In this document: piece by piece, positions 28,057-37,781 of the stretch
How positions within the stretch are numbered: position 1 is the first letter of the stretch
How the letters are laid out: every line of letters begins with the position of its first letter
From: Methanosarcina sp. MTP4
Lineage (GTDB): Archaea; Halobacteriota; Methanosarcinia; Methanosarcinales; Methanosarcinaceae
NCBI RefSeq assembly: GCF_000970045.1
Contig: NZ_CP009505.1
Coordinates: 3,248,808-3,312,807 of the forward strand
Length of the DNA: 64,000 bases
Reading direction: 5' to 3'
Notes under the pieces: model-generated
The model's input: only the letters and a program-made list of their open reading frames with translations
What the model was told of the DNA's origin: nothing
The model's database searches: none
Program-made: the position numbers and the translations under genes

Positions 28057-29046
28057 TTACAACCTTCCAGGAATGAAAATGCCTATAGCGCAAAAAACCG
28101 AAGTTAGCAAGAACATTGCATAAGTTGCCTGTTTTTCAGTTACATTATAGTAGTAAGGCAGGACCCATTTCAATGTAAGAGGGTTGGGGACTTCCAGAAT
28201 ACCATCACCCCGGTCCTTTCCAAACTTGGCGGGAGGGAATTTTTTAACTTTCCAGTACACATACATCAGGAAGTTTACCGTGTGTGGAATAAGCATTATG
28301 AACCCGCTTATCAAAAATCCCTGTATGACTATGATAGCGCCTATGGCAGCCCCTATTACCAGGGAACCCACATTTCCCCAGAATATTTTTGATGGGTAAT
28401 GGTCATAGATATAATAACCGATCAGAGCCCCGGTTAAAGCGACTACTGTTACTATATTTTCGACATCGTTTAGTAGTAGGGATTTAATGATCAGGGAACA
28501 CAATAAAATTACGGATAAGCCGGATGCAAGGCCGTTATATCCGGAGTGCATGTTCACGAGGTTTGACGCAACAAGCACGTATGTGGGAACTATAAACTGA
28601 AGTGAGAGGACCCCGAGAGAAATAGCCCAATCCCCGGAATATAAAACCAGAGGATGAGGTACGTACTGGATAAGCGGATAGGTGCAGTAATACATAATTA
28701 TGAGTTTGGACAGGCGCCCTATGTTTATCATATCATCCAGGATCCCGAAAAGCCCGAAAAGTACGATAATCACCAGGATAACATAGTTTTGGGTTGTGAA
28801 CTTAAAAAAGAGAGAATTTAAGGATATCGAAAGTAACGCTATGAGTAAGATTATGAGCCCGCCTGAGGTCGGCACCATTGTAGGCTTTTTCTTGTAGTAG
28901 TCTTTAACTACGAAATTATTTTCCTTCAGCCTATTAATGAAATAAGGCATAGTCACTGCTGTAACTAAGAAGGGAAACAAAAAATTACTAAAGAGTTCAA
29001 TTACTCCGATCCTATAATTAAGAAGGAAATCAATTAAAATGACCAC
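28057..29046 (-). CDS. GlcNAc-1-phosphate transferase family (AglH/Alg7-like)
   Basis: 329 residues with about ten membrane segments. Family motifs: KKPTMVPTSGGLIILL (about 55), LFGILDDMINIGRLSK with the Asp-Asp metal site (about 100), ASNLVNMHSGYNGLASG (about 163) and FWGNVGSLVIGA (about 224), then a cytoplasmic KKFPPAKFGKDRGDG loop. Enzymes of this family transfer a sugar-1-phosphate from UDP to a polyprenyl phosphate (dolichyl phosphate in archaea), starting N-glycan or polysaccharide assembly. The motif pattern is closer to eukaryal/archaeal Alg7 than to MraY. Sugar specificity unknown. Confidence 0.8.
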   Translation of the reverse strand: MVILIDFLLNYRIGVIELFSNFLFPFLVTAVTMPYFINRLKENNFVVKDYYKKKPTMVPTSGGLIILLIALLSISLNSLFFKFTTQNYVILVIIVLFGLFGILDDMINIGRLSKLIIMYYCTYPLIQYVPHPLVLYSGDWAISLGVLSLQFIVPTYVLVASNLVNMHSGYNGLASGLSVILLCSLIIKSLLLNDVENIVTVVALTGALIGYYIYDHYPSKIFWGNVGSLVIGAAIGAIIVIQGFLISGFIMLIPHTVNFLMYVYWKVKKFPPAKFGKDRGDGILEVPNPLTLKWVLPYYYNVTEKQATYAMFLLTSVFCAIGIFIPGRL

Positions 29047-29439
29047 ATCCGGTTCCCATTTTTTACATTAGTTCCAATTTTTACGTTTGATTCGTATTGT
29101 TTTTTATTTAGAATGGCGTAAAATTACCAGGTGAAAACTCGTTACTATTTTTACCATGCATAATTCAGGAATTTTACGCCATAGTCATTGAAATCAATCG
29201 ATGTCAAGGCTACACATGATAATAATATCCAGTAAGCTATCGTAAAAACATATATAAAAATCTTATTAAATATAACGAGCTTGCCTTTTTATTGACGAGG
29301 CTGCCAAAAATTAGAATATCCGAGGTGAATTAATATCTAAAATATGTCCATAAATAATCAAACAGTTAATAAATAATCAAAGAACTTAAACATTTCAAAT
29401 AGATTTAAATAAGCACCTTTCATAAATATCCCAGGTAAA
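29047..29439. promoter_or_regulatory. Divergent promoter region
   Basis: Gene-free gap between the divergent transferase and VanZ-like genes. TTTAAATA at 29404-29411 lies 29 bases before the VanZ-like start, a good TATA position for a short-leader archaeal transcript. No RNA gene seen. Confidence 0.5.
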
Positions 29440-29943
29440 ATGTCAAAAATAAAAAAAACCAGTATTTTTACTTTAGTCGCAGTTTCATACGCAGTCCTGA
29501 TTTTCTACTTATCAGTCACTTCAGACCTGGGAGACCTGAAACACTTCCTGGTGATGACCCTGGGTTACAAAACAAGAGACGCCCTGGTCGAAAACAACCT
29601 TTCTTTTATCAAGGATTTTTTGCTTGAAACCTTAAGGTTTGTCATGGGTCTGTCCATAGACCCGGCCCATCTCGCCGTGTACTTCGTATTCGGGGTTTTA
29701 CTGTATCTTGCATTCTCGAATTCCAAAAACCCATCATTGGTAAAATACCCGGCAGTTTACGCCATAGGCACGGGCACAGTTTACGGCATTCTCAATGAGA
29801 TATTTCAGATGTATCTTCCCTTCCGTGTAGCAAGCATGGCAGATGTGATATCGAACTTTATCGGGCTTGCGATTGCTCAGGTTCTTGCAATAGTTTTTGT
29901 CCTGGGATTAAAAGGAATTTCCAAAGGTAGAGATACCAAATAA
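29440..29943 (+). CDS. VanZ-like membrane protein
   Basis: 167 residues with four membrane segments. IDPAHLAVYFVFGVLLYLAF and YGILNEIFQMYLPFRVASMADVISNFIG fit the VanZ/teicoplanin-resistance-like family (E..Q...P.R..S..D...N..G). The biochemical function of the family is unclear; members often lie in surface polysaccharide loci. Single gene with its own promoter. Confidence 0.75.
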   Translation: MSKIKKTSIFTLVAVSYAVLIFYLSVTSDLGDLKHFLVMTLGYKTRDALVENNLSFIKDFLLETLRFVMGLSIDPAHLAVYFVFGVLLYLAFSNSKNPSLVKYPAVYAIGTGTVYGILNEIFQMYLPFRVASMADVISNFIGLAIAQVLAIVFVLGLKGISKGRDTK

Positions 29944-29992
29944 GCTTCACAATAATAGAAAATTTGTATGTTGCATCCACTGTATCCATGTA

Positions 29993-31090
29993 TTACTTAA
30001 CAAAATCGCGGTTTTTCATAATTTGACGCATCAAACCAATAAAGTGACGAATGTGAATAATATTAAACTTTTTTTTATATTTATTACATAGTTTATCGAG
30101 ATATATCATGATGAAATATCCAGAAAATAAGGTAAAAGGGATTCCAAGAAATAGCGTCAAATAATCAAATAAGTGTCGATTGAGAATCTCCAGAGAAAAT
30201 GACATAAGGATAAAAGATTGAAACAATGTCAAAAGCGGTATATGAAATAAGTATATAGAGTAAGAACTGTCAGCTAATTTTTGTACAGACATAGGTATCT
30301 TGAACTTGTTTTGGCAGGAAAATTTGATATTATATAGTGTAAAAATAAGCACAAATATCAGAAAAACGAGGTCTCGTTTGCTAATATCCGAAAGATAGTT
30401 TGTGTTGATCCCTAGATATGACATTAACAAAAAAGATAGCAATAAAACAGAGTAAGACAATGTGATCTTCTTAAAAGATTCCAGGTTTTCTGCAGCGGCA
30501 CTCAGGATTCCGGCAATAAAGATGAAGTAATAACTGAAAACATTAACATTTACCAGGTTGAATTCATTCCTCAAGAATAAAAGAGGGAGCACCATAAAAA
30601 AAGAATATGCAAGTAAGCCACCAAAACTTTTTGAATAATGTAAAATTATTGAAAACAAAAAGTAGTATAACAAGATTACACCGACAAACCACCAGACGGA
30701 CAGAGCATAATCTTCATGAATAAGCCCTTGAAAGCCAAATATGTATGAAAGTAATAAAAACTTATCCGCAGCAATGTCATTTGAGTATACAACATCAAAC
30801 CCAATTTTGTCCATAGCATAAATAGCAACTATGGAAAGCCAGTACAAAGGATAGATTTTTAGCACTCTTTTCTTAAAAAAGAAAGAGACGTCTTTATCAG
30901 TAGCAAAGTTATTATTTTTTTGCATTAAAAATCCGGAAATGAAGAAAAAAATGCTAATCCCGAAGAAAGCGAAAATTTCATCAAGTTCATCAAAAATGGG
31001 TAAGCTGGTAAAGCTATCAATGTGTGCAAAAATGATAAAAATAATAGCTACTGACCGGAGAACGTCAATTTCCTGAATACGGGTTACCAT
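29993..31090 (-). CDS. Acyltransferase family 3 membrane protein
   Basis: About 365 residues with ~10 membrane segments. IQEIDVLRSVAIIFIIFAHID at the N-terminus and GISIFFFISGFLMQ with KKRVLKIYPLYWLS are the standard motifs of the acyltransferase-3 (OafA/NodX) family, which adds O-acetyl or similar groups to surface sugars. Here Ala-His-Ile stands where many members have HxxH. ATG 31090 is used; an in-frame GTG at 31099 is possible. Convergent with the VanZ-like gene. Confidence 0.85.
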   Translation of the reverse strand: MVTRIQEIDVLRSVAIIFIIFAHIDSFTSLPIFDELDEIFAFFGISIFFFISGFLMQKNNNFATDKDVSFFFKKRVLKIYPLYWLSIVAIYAMDKIGFDVVYSNDIAADKFLLLSYIFGFQGLIHEDYALSVWWFVGVILLYYFLFSIILHYSKSFGGLLAYSFFMVLPLLFLRNEFNLVNVNVFSYYFIFIAGILSAAAENLESFKKITLSYSVLLLSFLLMSYLGINTNYLSDISKRDLVFLIFVLIFTLYNIKFSCQNKFKIPMSVQKLADSSYSIYLFHIPLLTLFQSFILMSFSLEILNRHLFDYLTLFLGIPFTLFSGYFIMIYLDKLCNKYKKKFNIIHIRHFIGLMRQIMKNRDFVK

Positions 31091-31345
31091 AGATATCACT
31101 TATGAATAAAAAGAAAATAGAAGAATCACAATCTTAGCGTAGTCATAATTAATACGTATTTTAGTAGGTAAAACTCTATATAAACTGTTTGAAAATAAAA
31201 AATTCAAAAAAAAGATATAATAGAAGATACGACGAATTCTTCAAACAGTTATGAAAAAATAATCAAAAAGAAAAAAATAAAAAACGGCTTAGAAAGCCAA
31301 AAAGGAAGAGATTAAATTAAAAGATTTAAGAAGTGTGAATTCTAC

Positions 31346-31987
31346 TCAGCTTTCCCGAACCTTCTCCCTTCCCAGTTCAAACGCGTTCACGTTCACTTCA
31401 ACCGTCTTCGGAGGCACAAGTGCCTTCACACTTTCCAGCAGGACCTCTTTTGAAATAGGCAGGTAACTTGAAACCGCGCCCACCATCACCACATTCATGG
31501 CAAGCCTGTTCCCGGCTTCTGCGGCAAGGTCATCCGCGTTGAAGGCTTTCACGGTATATTTTTCGGAGAGGGTTTCCAGAATCTTCGAGACTTCAGGGTA
31601 TGAAGCCTGGCCCGAAGTTACGGTTACCGGAATTACAGCTTCGGTGTTTACGATCACGACTCCGCCGTCTTTCAAAAAGTCCAGGTACCTGATCGCTTCC
31701 ATGGGCTCCAGGGCAAGCATCATGTCCGCGCCTTTCTCAGGGATCATGGACCCGAGGTCAGCTCCTATCCGGATATGGTTTACGACCGAGCCCCCGCGCT
31801 GGGCCATGCCGTGAGTCTCGGCGGCACGGATGGGAAGGCCTGCTAAAACTGCGGCTTTTCCAATGATGTCCGAGGCAAGGATTGCGCCCTGACCGCCTAC
31901 TCCGGTAATCAGGAGGTCGAAACTCTGTTTCGGGCTTCCGGCCTCACCAGCATTTGCTTCACTTCCACTAATTCCACTTTCGCTCAT
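31346..31987 (-). CDS. iorB: Indolepyruvate:ferredoxin oxidoreductase, beta subunit
   Basis: 213 residues with the gamma-type 2-oxoacid oxidoreductase domain: LLITGVGGQGAILASDIIGKA near residue 25 and AETHGMAQRGGSVVNHIRIG near 55. It works with IorA to oxidise aryl pyruvates (from Trp, Phe, Tyr) to aryl-acyl-CoA while reducing ferredoxin, or the reverse for amino-acid synthesis. The ATG at 31987 follows GGAGGTG and overlaps the iorA stop as ATGA, so it is preferred over an in-frame start at 32050. Confidence 0.9.
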   Translation of the reverse strand: MSESGISGSEANAGEAGSPKQSFDLLITGVGGQGAILASDIIGKAAVLAGLPIRAAETHGMAQRGGSVVNHIRIGADLGSMIPEKGADMMLALEPMEAIRYLDFLKDGGVVIVNTEAVIPVTVTSGQASYPEVSKILETLSEKYTVKAFNADDLAAEAGNRLAMNVVMVGAVSSYLPISKEVLLESVKALVPPKTVEVNVNAFELGREKVRES

Positions 31988-33816
31988 TTCTTCACCTCCC
32001 CGATTGCATCGAACTTGCATATCTGGGCACAGACCCCGCACCCACTGCAAAGAGCAGTAATTACCGCGACCTTCTTTTCCTCGTCAAACTCGATTGCAGG
32101 ACAGCCGAACTTCACGCACTGCTTGCAGCCTTCACACTTCTCAGGGTCAACCGCATAGGGGACGCGCCTGACTCCTGCCCTCTTTGCCACAATCACGCAG
32201 GGCTGCTTTGCAATTACCACAGCTGTGCCCTTGAATTCCTTTGCGGCTTTAAAGGCTTCCTGGGTTTCTTCAAGGTCATAGGGGTCGGCAACGGTCACAA
32301 GCCCGGCTCCCATGGCTTTGCAGAGTTCGGCAAGGGAGACTTCCACGGTCGGCTCCCCGGTTGCGGTAAAGCCCATGCCCGGGTTTGGCTGGTGCCCTGT
32401 CATGCCTGTGATGCGGTTGTCCAGGATGGTGACCGTGATGTCAGCCTTGTTGTAGATGGCATTCAGGAGCGAGTTCATGCCGGTATGGAAAAAAGTCGAG
32501 TCCCCGATGGAGCAGCAGATCGGCCGCTTCTCGCCTGCATGGTAAAGCCCGGACCCTACGCTGATGCTTGAACCCATACAGAGGGTGGTCTCGACCGTCC
32601 CGCTCTGGATGCCCAGGGTGTAGCAGCCGATGTCACTTGGGTAAACCGCGTCCTTCCCAAAGACTTTCTTCATGGAGTAGAAAGTTGCCCTGTGGGAACA
32701 GCCGGCACAGAGGGCAGGCGGGCGGGGAGCAAGCTCGAGAGCTTCAGGCTCAGTCCCAGCGGCAGCACCAGAAGCAGCTTCGGAATCAGGTTCTTCGGGA
32801 AGGTCAAAGACTTTCCCGAGAGCTTTCAGGAAACTGCTTATATTCAATTCTCCTTCCCGCGAGACAAAGCCGTTCATTTTCCCGAGGATAGAAACCGGAA
32901 GCCCGGCGTCCTGTGCGATCATCTTGACCTGCTCTTCCACAATCGGTTCCAGTTCCTCAAATACGAGCACGGCGTCAACGGTTTCAAGAAGCTCCCTGAT
33001 CAGCTTCTTCGGGATTGGGTATGCACCGATCTTCAGGAAGGAAGCTTCAACCCCGAGTTCTTCAAGGGTTTCTTTTGCATAGACCGAAGCGATCCCTGCC
33101 CCGATTACCCCAAACTTCGCACCCGGGTTCAGCTCAAGGGAATTCCAGGGGGATTCAGCCAGGGCATCTTCCATGGCCTGCTGGATCGAGAGTATGTGGG
33201 TATGGCGAGGCCGGGCGTTCTTCGGGAGCATGACCCAGCGGTCAAGCAGCTTTTCGAAATTAGCGGGCGGTTTGTCGGTCGGGATATCCCCGAGTTCGAT
33301 GTCGGACTTCCCGTGGGAGATCCGGGTCGTCGGCCGGAAGATCACGGGCATCTCGAACTTTTCCGAAAACTCAAAGGCATAGGGGATCATGTCCTTGGCT
33401 TCCTGGGGAGTGGACGGGTCAAAACAGGGCACAAGGGCAAACTGGGCGTAGCGCCGGGTGTCCTGTTCGTTCTGGGAGGAGTGGCAGGAAGGGTCGTCAG
33501 CCACAATAGCGATCAGCCCGCCCTTTGTCCCGGCGTAGGCAAGGGTCATGAAGGGGTCGGCTGCCACGTTCAGCCCCACATGTTTCATGGTAACCACCGA
33601 GCGCACCCCGGCCCAGGCGGCTCCCACAGCCACTTCCATTGCCACCTTTTCGTTCACGGACCATTCGATATAATAGTCCCGGTCCTTCCGGGCTGCAAGG
33701 GTATCGATGATCTCCGAAGAAGGAGTCCCCGGATAGCCTGAAGCCACCTGTACGCCTCCTTCAAGAAGTCCCCGGGCAATTGCCACGTTTCCAAGCATGT
33801 ACTCGCGTGTCGTCAT
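31984..33816 (-). CDS. iorA: Indolepyruvate:ferredoxin oxidoreductase, alpha subunit
   Basis: 610 residues. N-terminal pyrimidine/transketolase-like domain (ASGYPGTPSSEIIDTL, about 26), a thiamine-diphosphate domain with PPALCAGCSHRATFYSM (about 370) and GDSTFFHTGMNSLLNAIYNKAD (about 440), and a C-terminal ferredoxin-like segment with two 4Fe-4S cysteine sets, CEGCKQCVKFGCP and CSGCGVCAQICKF. Overlaps iorB by four bases. GGAGAC lies before the ATG. Full length for the family. Confidence 0.93.
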   Translation of the reverse strand: MTTREYMLGNVAIARGLLEGGVQVASGYPGTPSSEIIDTLAARKDRDYYIEWSVNEKVAMEVAVGAAWAGVRSVVTMKHVGLNVAADPFMTLAYAGTKGGLIAIVADDPSCHSSQNEQDTRRYAQFALVPCFDPSTPQEAKDMIPYAFEFSEKFEMPVIFRPTTRISHGKSDIELGDIPTDKPPANFEKLLDRWVMLPKNARPRHTHILSIQQAMEDALAESPWNSLELNPGAKFGVIGAGIASVYAKETLEELGVEASFLKIGAYPIPKKLIRELLETVDAVLVFEELEPIVEEQVKMIAQDAGLPVSILGKMNGFVSREGELNISSFLKALGKVFDLPEEPDSEAASGAAAGTEPEALELAPRPPALCAGCSHRATFYSMKKVFGKDAVYPSDIGCYTLGIQSGTVETTLCMGSSISVGSGLYHAGEKRPICCSIGDSTFFHTGMNSLLNAIYNKADITVTILDNRITGMTGHQPNPGMGFTATGEPTVEVSLAELCKAMGAGLVTVADPYDLEETQEAFKAAKEFKGTAVVIAKQPCVIVAKRAGVRRVPYAVDPEKCEGCKQCVKFGCPAIEFDEEKKVAVITALCSGCGVCAQICKFDAIGEVKK

Positions 33817-34438
33817 AATAAGTCTCCAGTGAATGATGAGAAGAATTTAGTCTAGTAGCGTATTCACAAAGTTAATTATAGAGTTTTTGAAAACATCCGT
33901 AACCGGACAGGCATAAACTTTGCACTATTCAAAATAACACGATCAATAATATACTTTCGGATAATAGAGAAGGGAATTTCTCATTAGGAGATCAGATTCA
34001 GGACAAGGGTTTCTCAAATGAGATTGTTTCAAAAAGCCAGAGCAGCGTGAATACCGCATCCCGATGGAGATTTTCCGCTCGGAGAGCGGCCCTTGCACAA
34101 AGAATGAACAAAAAAGTATTAAAAATAAACCGCCAGAGCAAACAGAGAAAATGCCTTTGACCGAATGAAAAGACACCTCCCGTAATTCAAAAGATTTTAA
34201 TATTCATTTACATTCACGGAACACTTACGGGTGGTCCTTCAGGATATTCCATCTCATAATTTTACACATGCTCAGGCCGGGCTTGCACCCGGGACTGCAG
34301 CCCAGGCAAAGCGAAAGCGTCACAAAAAAGTGAGCTCCGGCTAAGTGAAAGCATCAAAAAAGAAATATGCTGCCCGGAAAAATTAAAATGCACTGATTCA
34401 CAGACCTTGCCCATGAATCAGTTATTCTCCAGAAACTC
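33817..34438. other. Gene-free stretch between iorA and the CooC-like gene
   Basis: No convincing gene. A 77-codon minus-strand frame (33943-34176) lacks a ribosome site and a recognisable product. The segment around 34270-34350 is more GC-rich and has AAAGCGAAAGCGTCA and AAGTGAAAGCATCA as imperfect repeats. A duplicated AGTTATTCTCCAGAAA lies at the end of the CooC-like gene (about 34419 and 34441). Confidence 0.4.
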
Positions 34439-35257
34439 TTAGTTATTCTCCAGAAATTCCTCAAGCTTTACAATTTCTTCCAGCTCAATTTCGAATTCTT
34501 CCCCTTTCAGGGACGCCTTGAAAAGCCCCCTGTCTGCAGGAATTACCGCGGCAACTTTGGAAGAATCAACGGCTTCCAGAAGCTCGGCCATAATATCTTC
34601 CTCGACCTTGTTCAGCACAAAGAAAACCCTGTTTCCTGCCTGGTCCCCGAGTTCCTCGAATTTCCGGGACAATTTCAGGGATTCGTAGGAAGGATCAACG
34701 ACAACCAGAATCGTGTCAAAGTCTTTGGCAACGCCCCGCCCGAAATGTTCGACCCCGGCTTCCGTGTCCACGATCACGATATCGTCTGCTGAGAGGTCAA
34801 GGTTTTCCAGGAACTCCCGGGTAAGGACACCCATGGGACAGGCACAGCCTTCCCCGAACTCGTGGATCTTGCCAATTGCCATGAGCCTGATTTTTCCGGA
34901 TACTTCCACGAACTCCGAAGGGATATCGGAAAGTTTCCACCTTTCTTCGAAAAAACGGGACTGCTGTTGCTGAGGAGCACTCCCCGAGCCACCCGAGCCA
35001 CCCGAGCTGCCCGGACCGCCCAGCCCGCCGATTGCAGAGGTCTTCGGGGCTCTTTGCTTCTGCTTGAAACCCTGTTTTCCCCCGAAGTATTCCATCAAAT
35101 CTTTTGGGGCTGCCAGTCCGAGCTGGGTGTGCAGGCCGTAATTCGACTCGTCCGTATCGAGCACCAGGACGTTTTTCTTTTTTGCCATCTGCTTTGCAAG
35201 GAGAGCCGAAACAGTGCTCTTACCACTTCCGCCTTTTCCGCATACTGCTATTTTCAT
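34439..35257 (-). CDS. CooC-type nickel-insertion ATPase (CODH accessory-like)
   Basis: 272 residues. KIAVCGKGGSGKSTVSALLAK is the deviant Walker A of the MinD/ParA/CooC group; VLDTDESNYGLH and IVDTEAGVEHFGRG follow; GEGCACPMG (about residue 138) carries the CxC metal site of CooC-type proteins. These ATP-driven proteins load nickel into carbon monoxide dehydrogenase/acetyl-CoA synthase, central to methanogens of this type. A low-complexity insert of Gly-Ser-Pro followed by four Gln (about residues 77-99) separates the Walker region from the CxC part and is unusual. No CODH gene is in the window. Confidence 0.8.
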   Translation of the reverse strand: MKIAVCGKGGSGKSTVSALLAKQMAKKKNVLVLDTDESNYGLHTQLGLAAPKDLMEYFGGKQGFKQKQRAPKTSAIGGLGGPGSSGGSGGSGSAPQQQQSRFFEERWKLSDIPSEFVEVSGKIRLMAIGKIHEFGEGCACPMGVLTREFLENLDLSADDIVIVDTEAGVEHFGRGVAKDFDTILVVVDPSYESLKLSRKFEELGDQAGNRVFFVLNKVEEDIMAELLEAVDSSKVAAVIPADRGLFKASLKGEEFEIELEEIVKLEEFLENN

Positions 35258-35407
35258 CCAGGATCATCCATTAGAATTGTTTTCAGTACGTTACTCCGTA
35301 ATAAGTTAAAAAACCTGTTTTTTAGGATGCCGAAAAGGAATAGAAAAAAGGTATTCCGGATAATAGCTATATGAATAAGAAGAGATAAATTTCATTGAGA
35401 GGAGAGA

Positions 35408-36622
35408 GTGGGAATAGGAGAGGGGAATCTGGTTCTGGAAGAGTACCTGGCAAGCTTTATTGCACTGGGAGTTACAATTATTCTCCTTTTTGGGATCGAA
35501 TACCTGTTTCGCAGGGCAAAAATGGTCACAGGAGATGTGAAACTTGTCCGGCAGCTTATTCAGCTTGCAGTCCTTGGCATTGGCCTTGTTTTCATAATCT
35601 TCAGCCTCCCGATCCCTTACGCCGACAAAGAATCAATTCTCCAGCTCCTGGGAATCATTGCCGGGGCTGCGATCGCCCTTTCTTCCACCACCTTCATTGC
35701 AAACGCCATGTCCGGAATTATGCTCCGGATTATAAAGCCCTTCAGAGTAGGGGACTACATTGAAAGTGAAACCGTATTCGGGAGAGTTACGGACATCCAC
35801 ATCCTGCATACGGAAGTCCAGTCTATTGACCGGGACCTGGTGACCCTTCCCAACCTCAAACTGGTTTCAAACCCCCTGAAAACTATCCGGACTTCGGGCA
35901 CGATCATAAGTACCAGCGTTTCGCTTGGCTATGATGTTTCCTGGAAAAAAATTGAAAAAAACCTCCTCCTTGCCGCAGAAAAAACCGGGCTTGAAACCCC
36001 TTTTGTCCAGGTCCTGGAACTGGGAGACTTTTCGGTCACCTACAAGGTAGGCGGACTCCTGAAAGAAGTGGAAAACCTCATATCGGTCCGTTCGGAACTT
36101 AAAAAAGGGATACTCGACGCCCTCCATGGGAATGATATCGAGATCGTTTCCCCCAATTTCATGAATCAGCGGGTGTTAAAGGACGGGATTGTCTGCATCC
36201 CCCAAAAAGAACCGGAAAAACCCGAAGCAGCTGAAAAGACTCCGGAAAAAAAGCCTGAAGAAATAATCTTCGACAAAGCCATAGAAGCCGAAATTCTGGA
36301 CCGGATCGAAAAATTCCTGGAAAGCCTCGAAAATAAAGAAAAAGAACTCGAACAGCAGGTCAACAGCGTCCTTGATGAAAGTCGGGAAGAAGCCCTAAAA
36401 GAGAAGCTGAAACTCCTCAAAAACCGGAAAGAAGAAGTAAAAGCCGATTTTGAAACGGTGAAAAAACAAAAAGAAGGAGAGGAAGAAAAAACCGATCCCG
36501 AATTATTTTCAAGGCAGGTCCAGAGCCTCAACCTGAAAGCCGATCACCTGGACATCAGAAGGAGAAAGCTCGAAAGAGAGTTGAAAAAGATATTCGAGGA
36601 AAAAGAGCTGCTTGAAGGATGA
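35408..36622 (+). CDS. MscS-family mechanosensitive channel with coiled-coil tail
   Basis: 404 residues. Three membrane segments (about 10-30, 45-65, 72-105); the last, AGAAIALSSTTFIANAMSGI, is the pore helix, followed by the MscS beta domain FRVGDYIESETVFGRVTDIH and VTLPNLKLVSNPLKT. The alpha/beta vestibule extends to about residue 260. The final ~140 residues are highly charged and coiled-coil-like, which is not part of standard MscS. Releases solutes on membrane tension. Start is GTG at 35408 after AGGAGAG; the exact start is moderately certain. Confidence 0.85.
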   Translation: MGIGEGNLVLEEYLASFIALGVTIILLFGIEYLFRRAKMVTGDVKLVRQLIQLAVLGIGLVFIIFSLPIPYADKESILQLLGIIAGAAIALSSTTFIANAMSGIMLRIIKPFRVGDYIESETVFGRVTDIHILHTEVQSIDRDLVTLPNLKLVSNPLKTIRTSGTIISTSVSLGYDVSWKKIEKNLLLAAEKTGLETPFVQVLELGDFSVTYKVGGLLKEVENLISVRSELKKGILDALHGNDIEIVSPNFMNQRVLKDGIVCIPQKEPEKPEAAEKTPEKKPEEIIFDKAIEAEILDRIEKFLESLENKEKELEQQVNSVLDESREEALKEKLKLLKNRKEEVKADFETVKKQKEGEEEKTDPELFSRQVQSLNLKADHLDIRRRKLERELKKIFEEKELLEG

Positions 36623-36969
36623 AGAAAGAAGGATGATTGCCTGAGTGGTTTTTTCGAATACCTCCGAACTCATAAGAAATTAAAAATTCCATCCGAAACC
36701 TCAATCCTCAATCCCGCCATGAATGAAGTATAAGTGTGGAGAAAAATCGGGAATAGGTACATATACCTGCACAAAATTTGAGAGCTTGAAAGAACTTGAT
36801 GAGGATACTCTTTTTCCATTTTCGGCCTGCGCCGACTATAAACTTAACATAAGGCGATTTAAATTTACCTTATTTTCATAAAAATAAAGAATATAAAAAA
36901 GTCAATAAATTTTATATAATATAGAATTTATTAGGGAAGCAGGGAAGTTAAGATAAACGGAAAAACGAA

Positions 36970-37265
36970 TTTTTCCTATCACATCTAACCCCGTACGATT
37001 GAGATAAAAACCCTAAAAACGGAAAAACGAAATCTTCCGATCACGCCTAACCCCATAGGATTGTGAGAAAACCCTAAAAACGGAAAAACAGAAAAACGGA
37101 AAAACGGAAAAACGGAAAAACGGAAAAACGAAATCTTCCGATCACGCCTAACCCCATAGGATTGTGAGAAAAACCTAAAAACGGAAAAACCTAAAAACGG
37201 AAAAACGGAAAAACGGAAAAACAGAAAAACGGAAAAACAGAAAAACGGAAAAACAGAAAAACGAA
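36970..37265. repeat. Composite minisatellite: GGAAAAAC runs within a ~70-110 bp unit
   Basis: Three successive copies of a unit beginning TTCCGATCACGCCTAACCCCATAGGATTGTGAGAAAA (first copy diverged, TTCCTATCACATCTAACCCCGTACGATTGAGATAAAA), each followed by CCTAAAAACGG and a variable number of 8-bp GAAAAACG/GAAAAACA steps; the number rises from about two to ten. Two levels of repeat expansion are nested. Confidence 0.85.
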
Positions 37266-37440
37266 AATTGAGTGTCTTAAACATTCAATATAAATTATAC
37301 AGATATAATTTTACTTTAGGCAAGATAATACTCAAAAAGCCAGATAATGTCTACATTTTTCGTTTATACATTTCACTTTTCATAATATGACTCTTCGCTA
37401 TTTTTTATGGGTTGAAAATAATTGCTTCGTCAGAAAGTAG

Positions 37441-37528
37441 CTAGTGTCGCGTCAACAACCAAGTGTTGTATAATTATGAGTGGTTATGATTGGATGTATA
37501 CGACATTTTATTCTTGACGCAACACTAG
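37441..37528. mobile_element. 88-bp MITE with CTAGTGT(C/T)GCGTCAA ends
   Basis: Left CTAGTGTCGCGTCAACAA, right (complement) CTAGTGTTGCGTCAAGAA: 16 of 18 positions agree. The interior is AT-rich and non-coding. CTAG at both outermost ends may be part of the element or a target duplication. No transposase with these ends is in the window. Confidence 0.75.
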
Positions 37529-37781
37529 GCCAAAGAGAGAAACATCAAGCTTGAACGTGATGTTCAACAGCAAGTGTATCTAAATCTTGTAAATGTTACT
37601 TAAATATTTAGGAAATGAACGTAAGTTACCCACTCGAAATAGCGAAGAACCAAAATAATATATATGTCGATACAATACATTTTTTGAAAGGAGAATACTT
37701 TATCAATTAGTGAGTTCTGTCAAATTAGTGACTTATTGGAAATCAGAACCATCATTTAATTGATAAAATAAATATTGGTAA

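Larger units (their letters stand above)
36623..37781. other. Long gene-free stretch with minisatellite and MITE
   Basis: 1.16 kb without a recognisable gene. Holds the composite repeat at 36970-37265 and the 88-bp MITE at 37441-37528, both listed separately; the remainder is AT-rich. Confidence 0.6.

Noticed and set aside
32692-33741. 349-codon plus-strand open frame opposite iorA
   Set aside because: Antisense shadow of a well-supported gene with complete cofactor motifs.
33943-34176. 77-codon minus-strand frame as a small gene
   Set aside because: No ribosome site, no recognisable domain, and composition like the surrounding gap.
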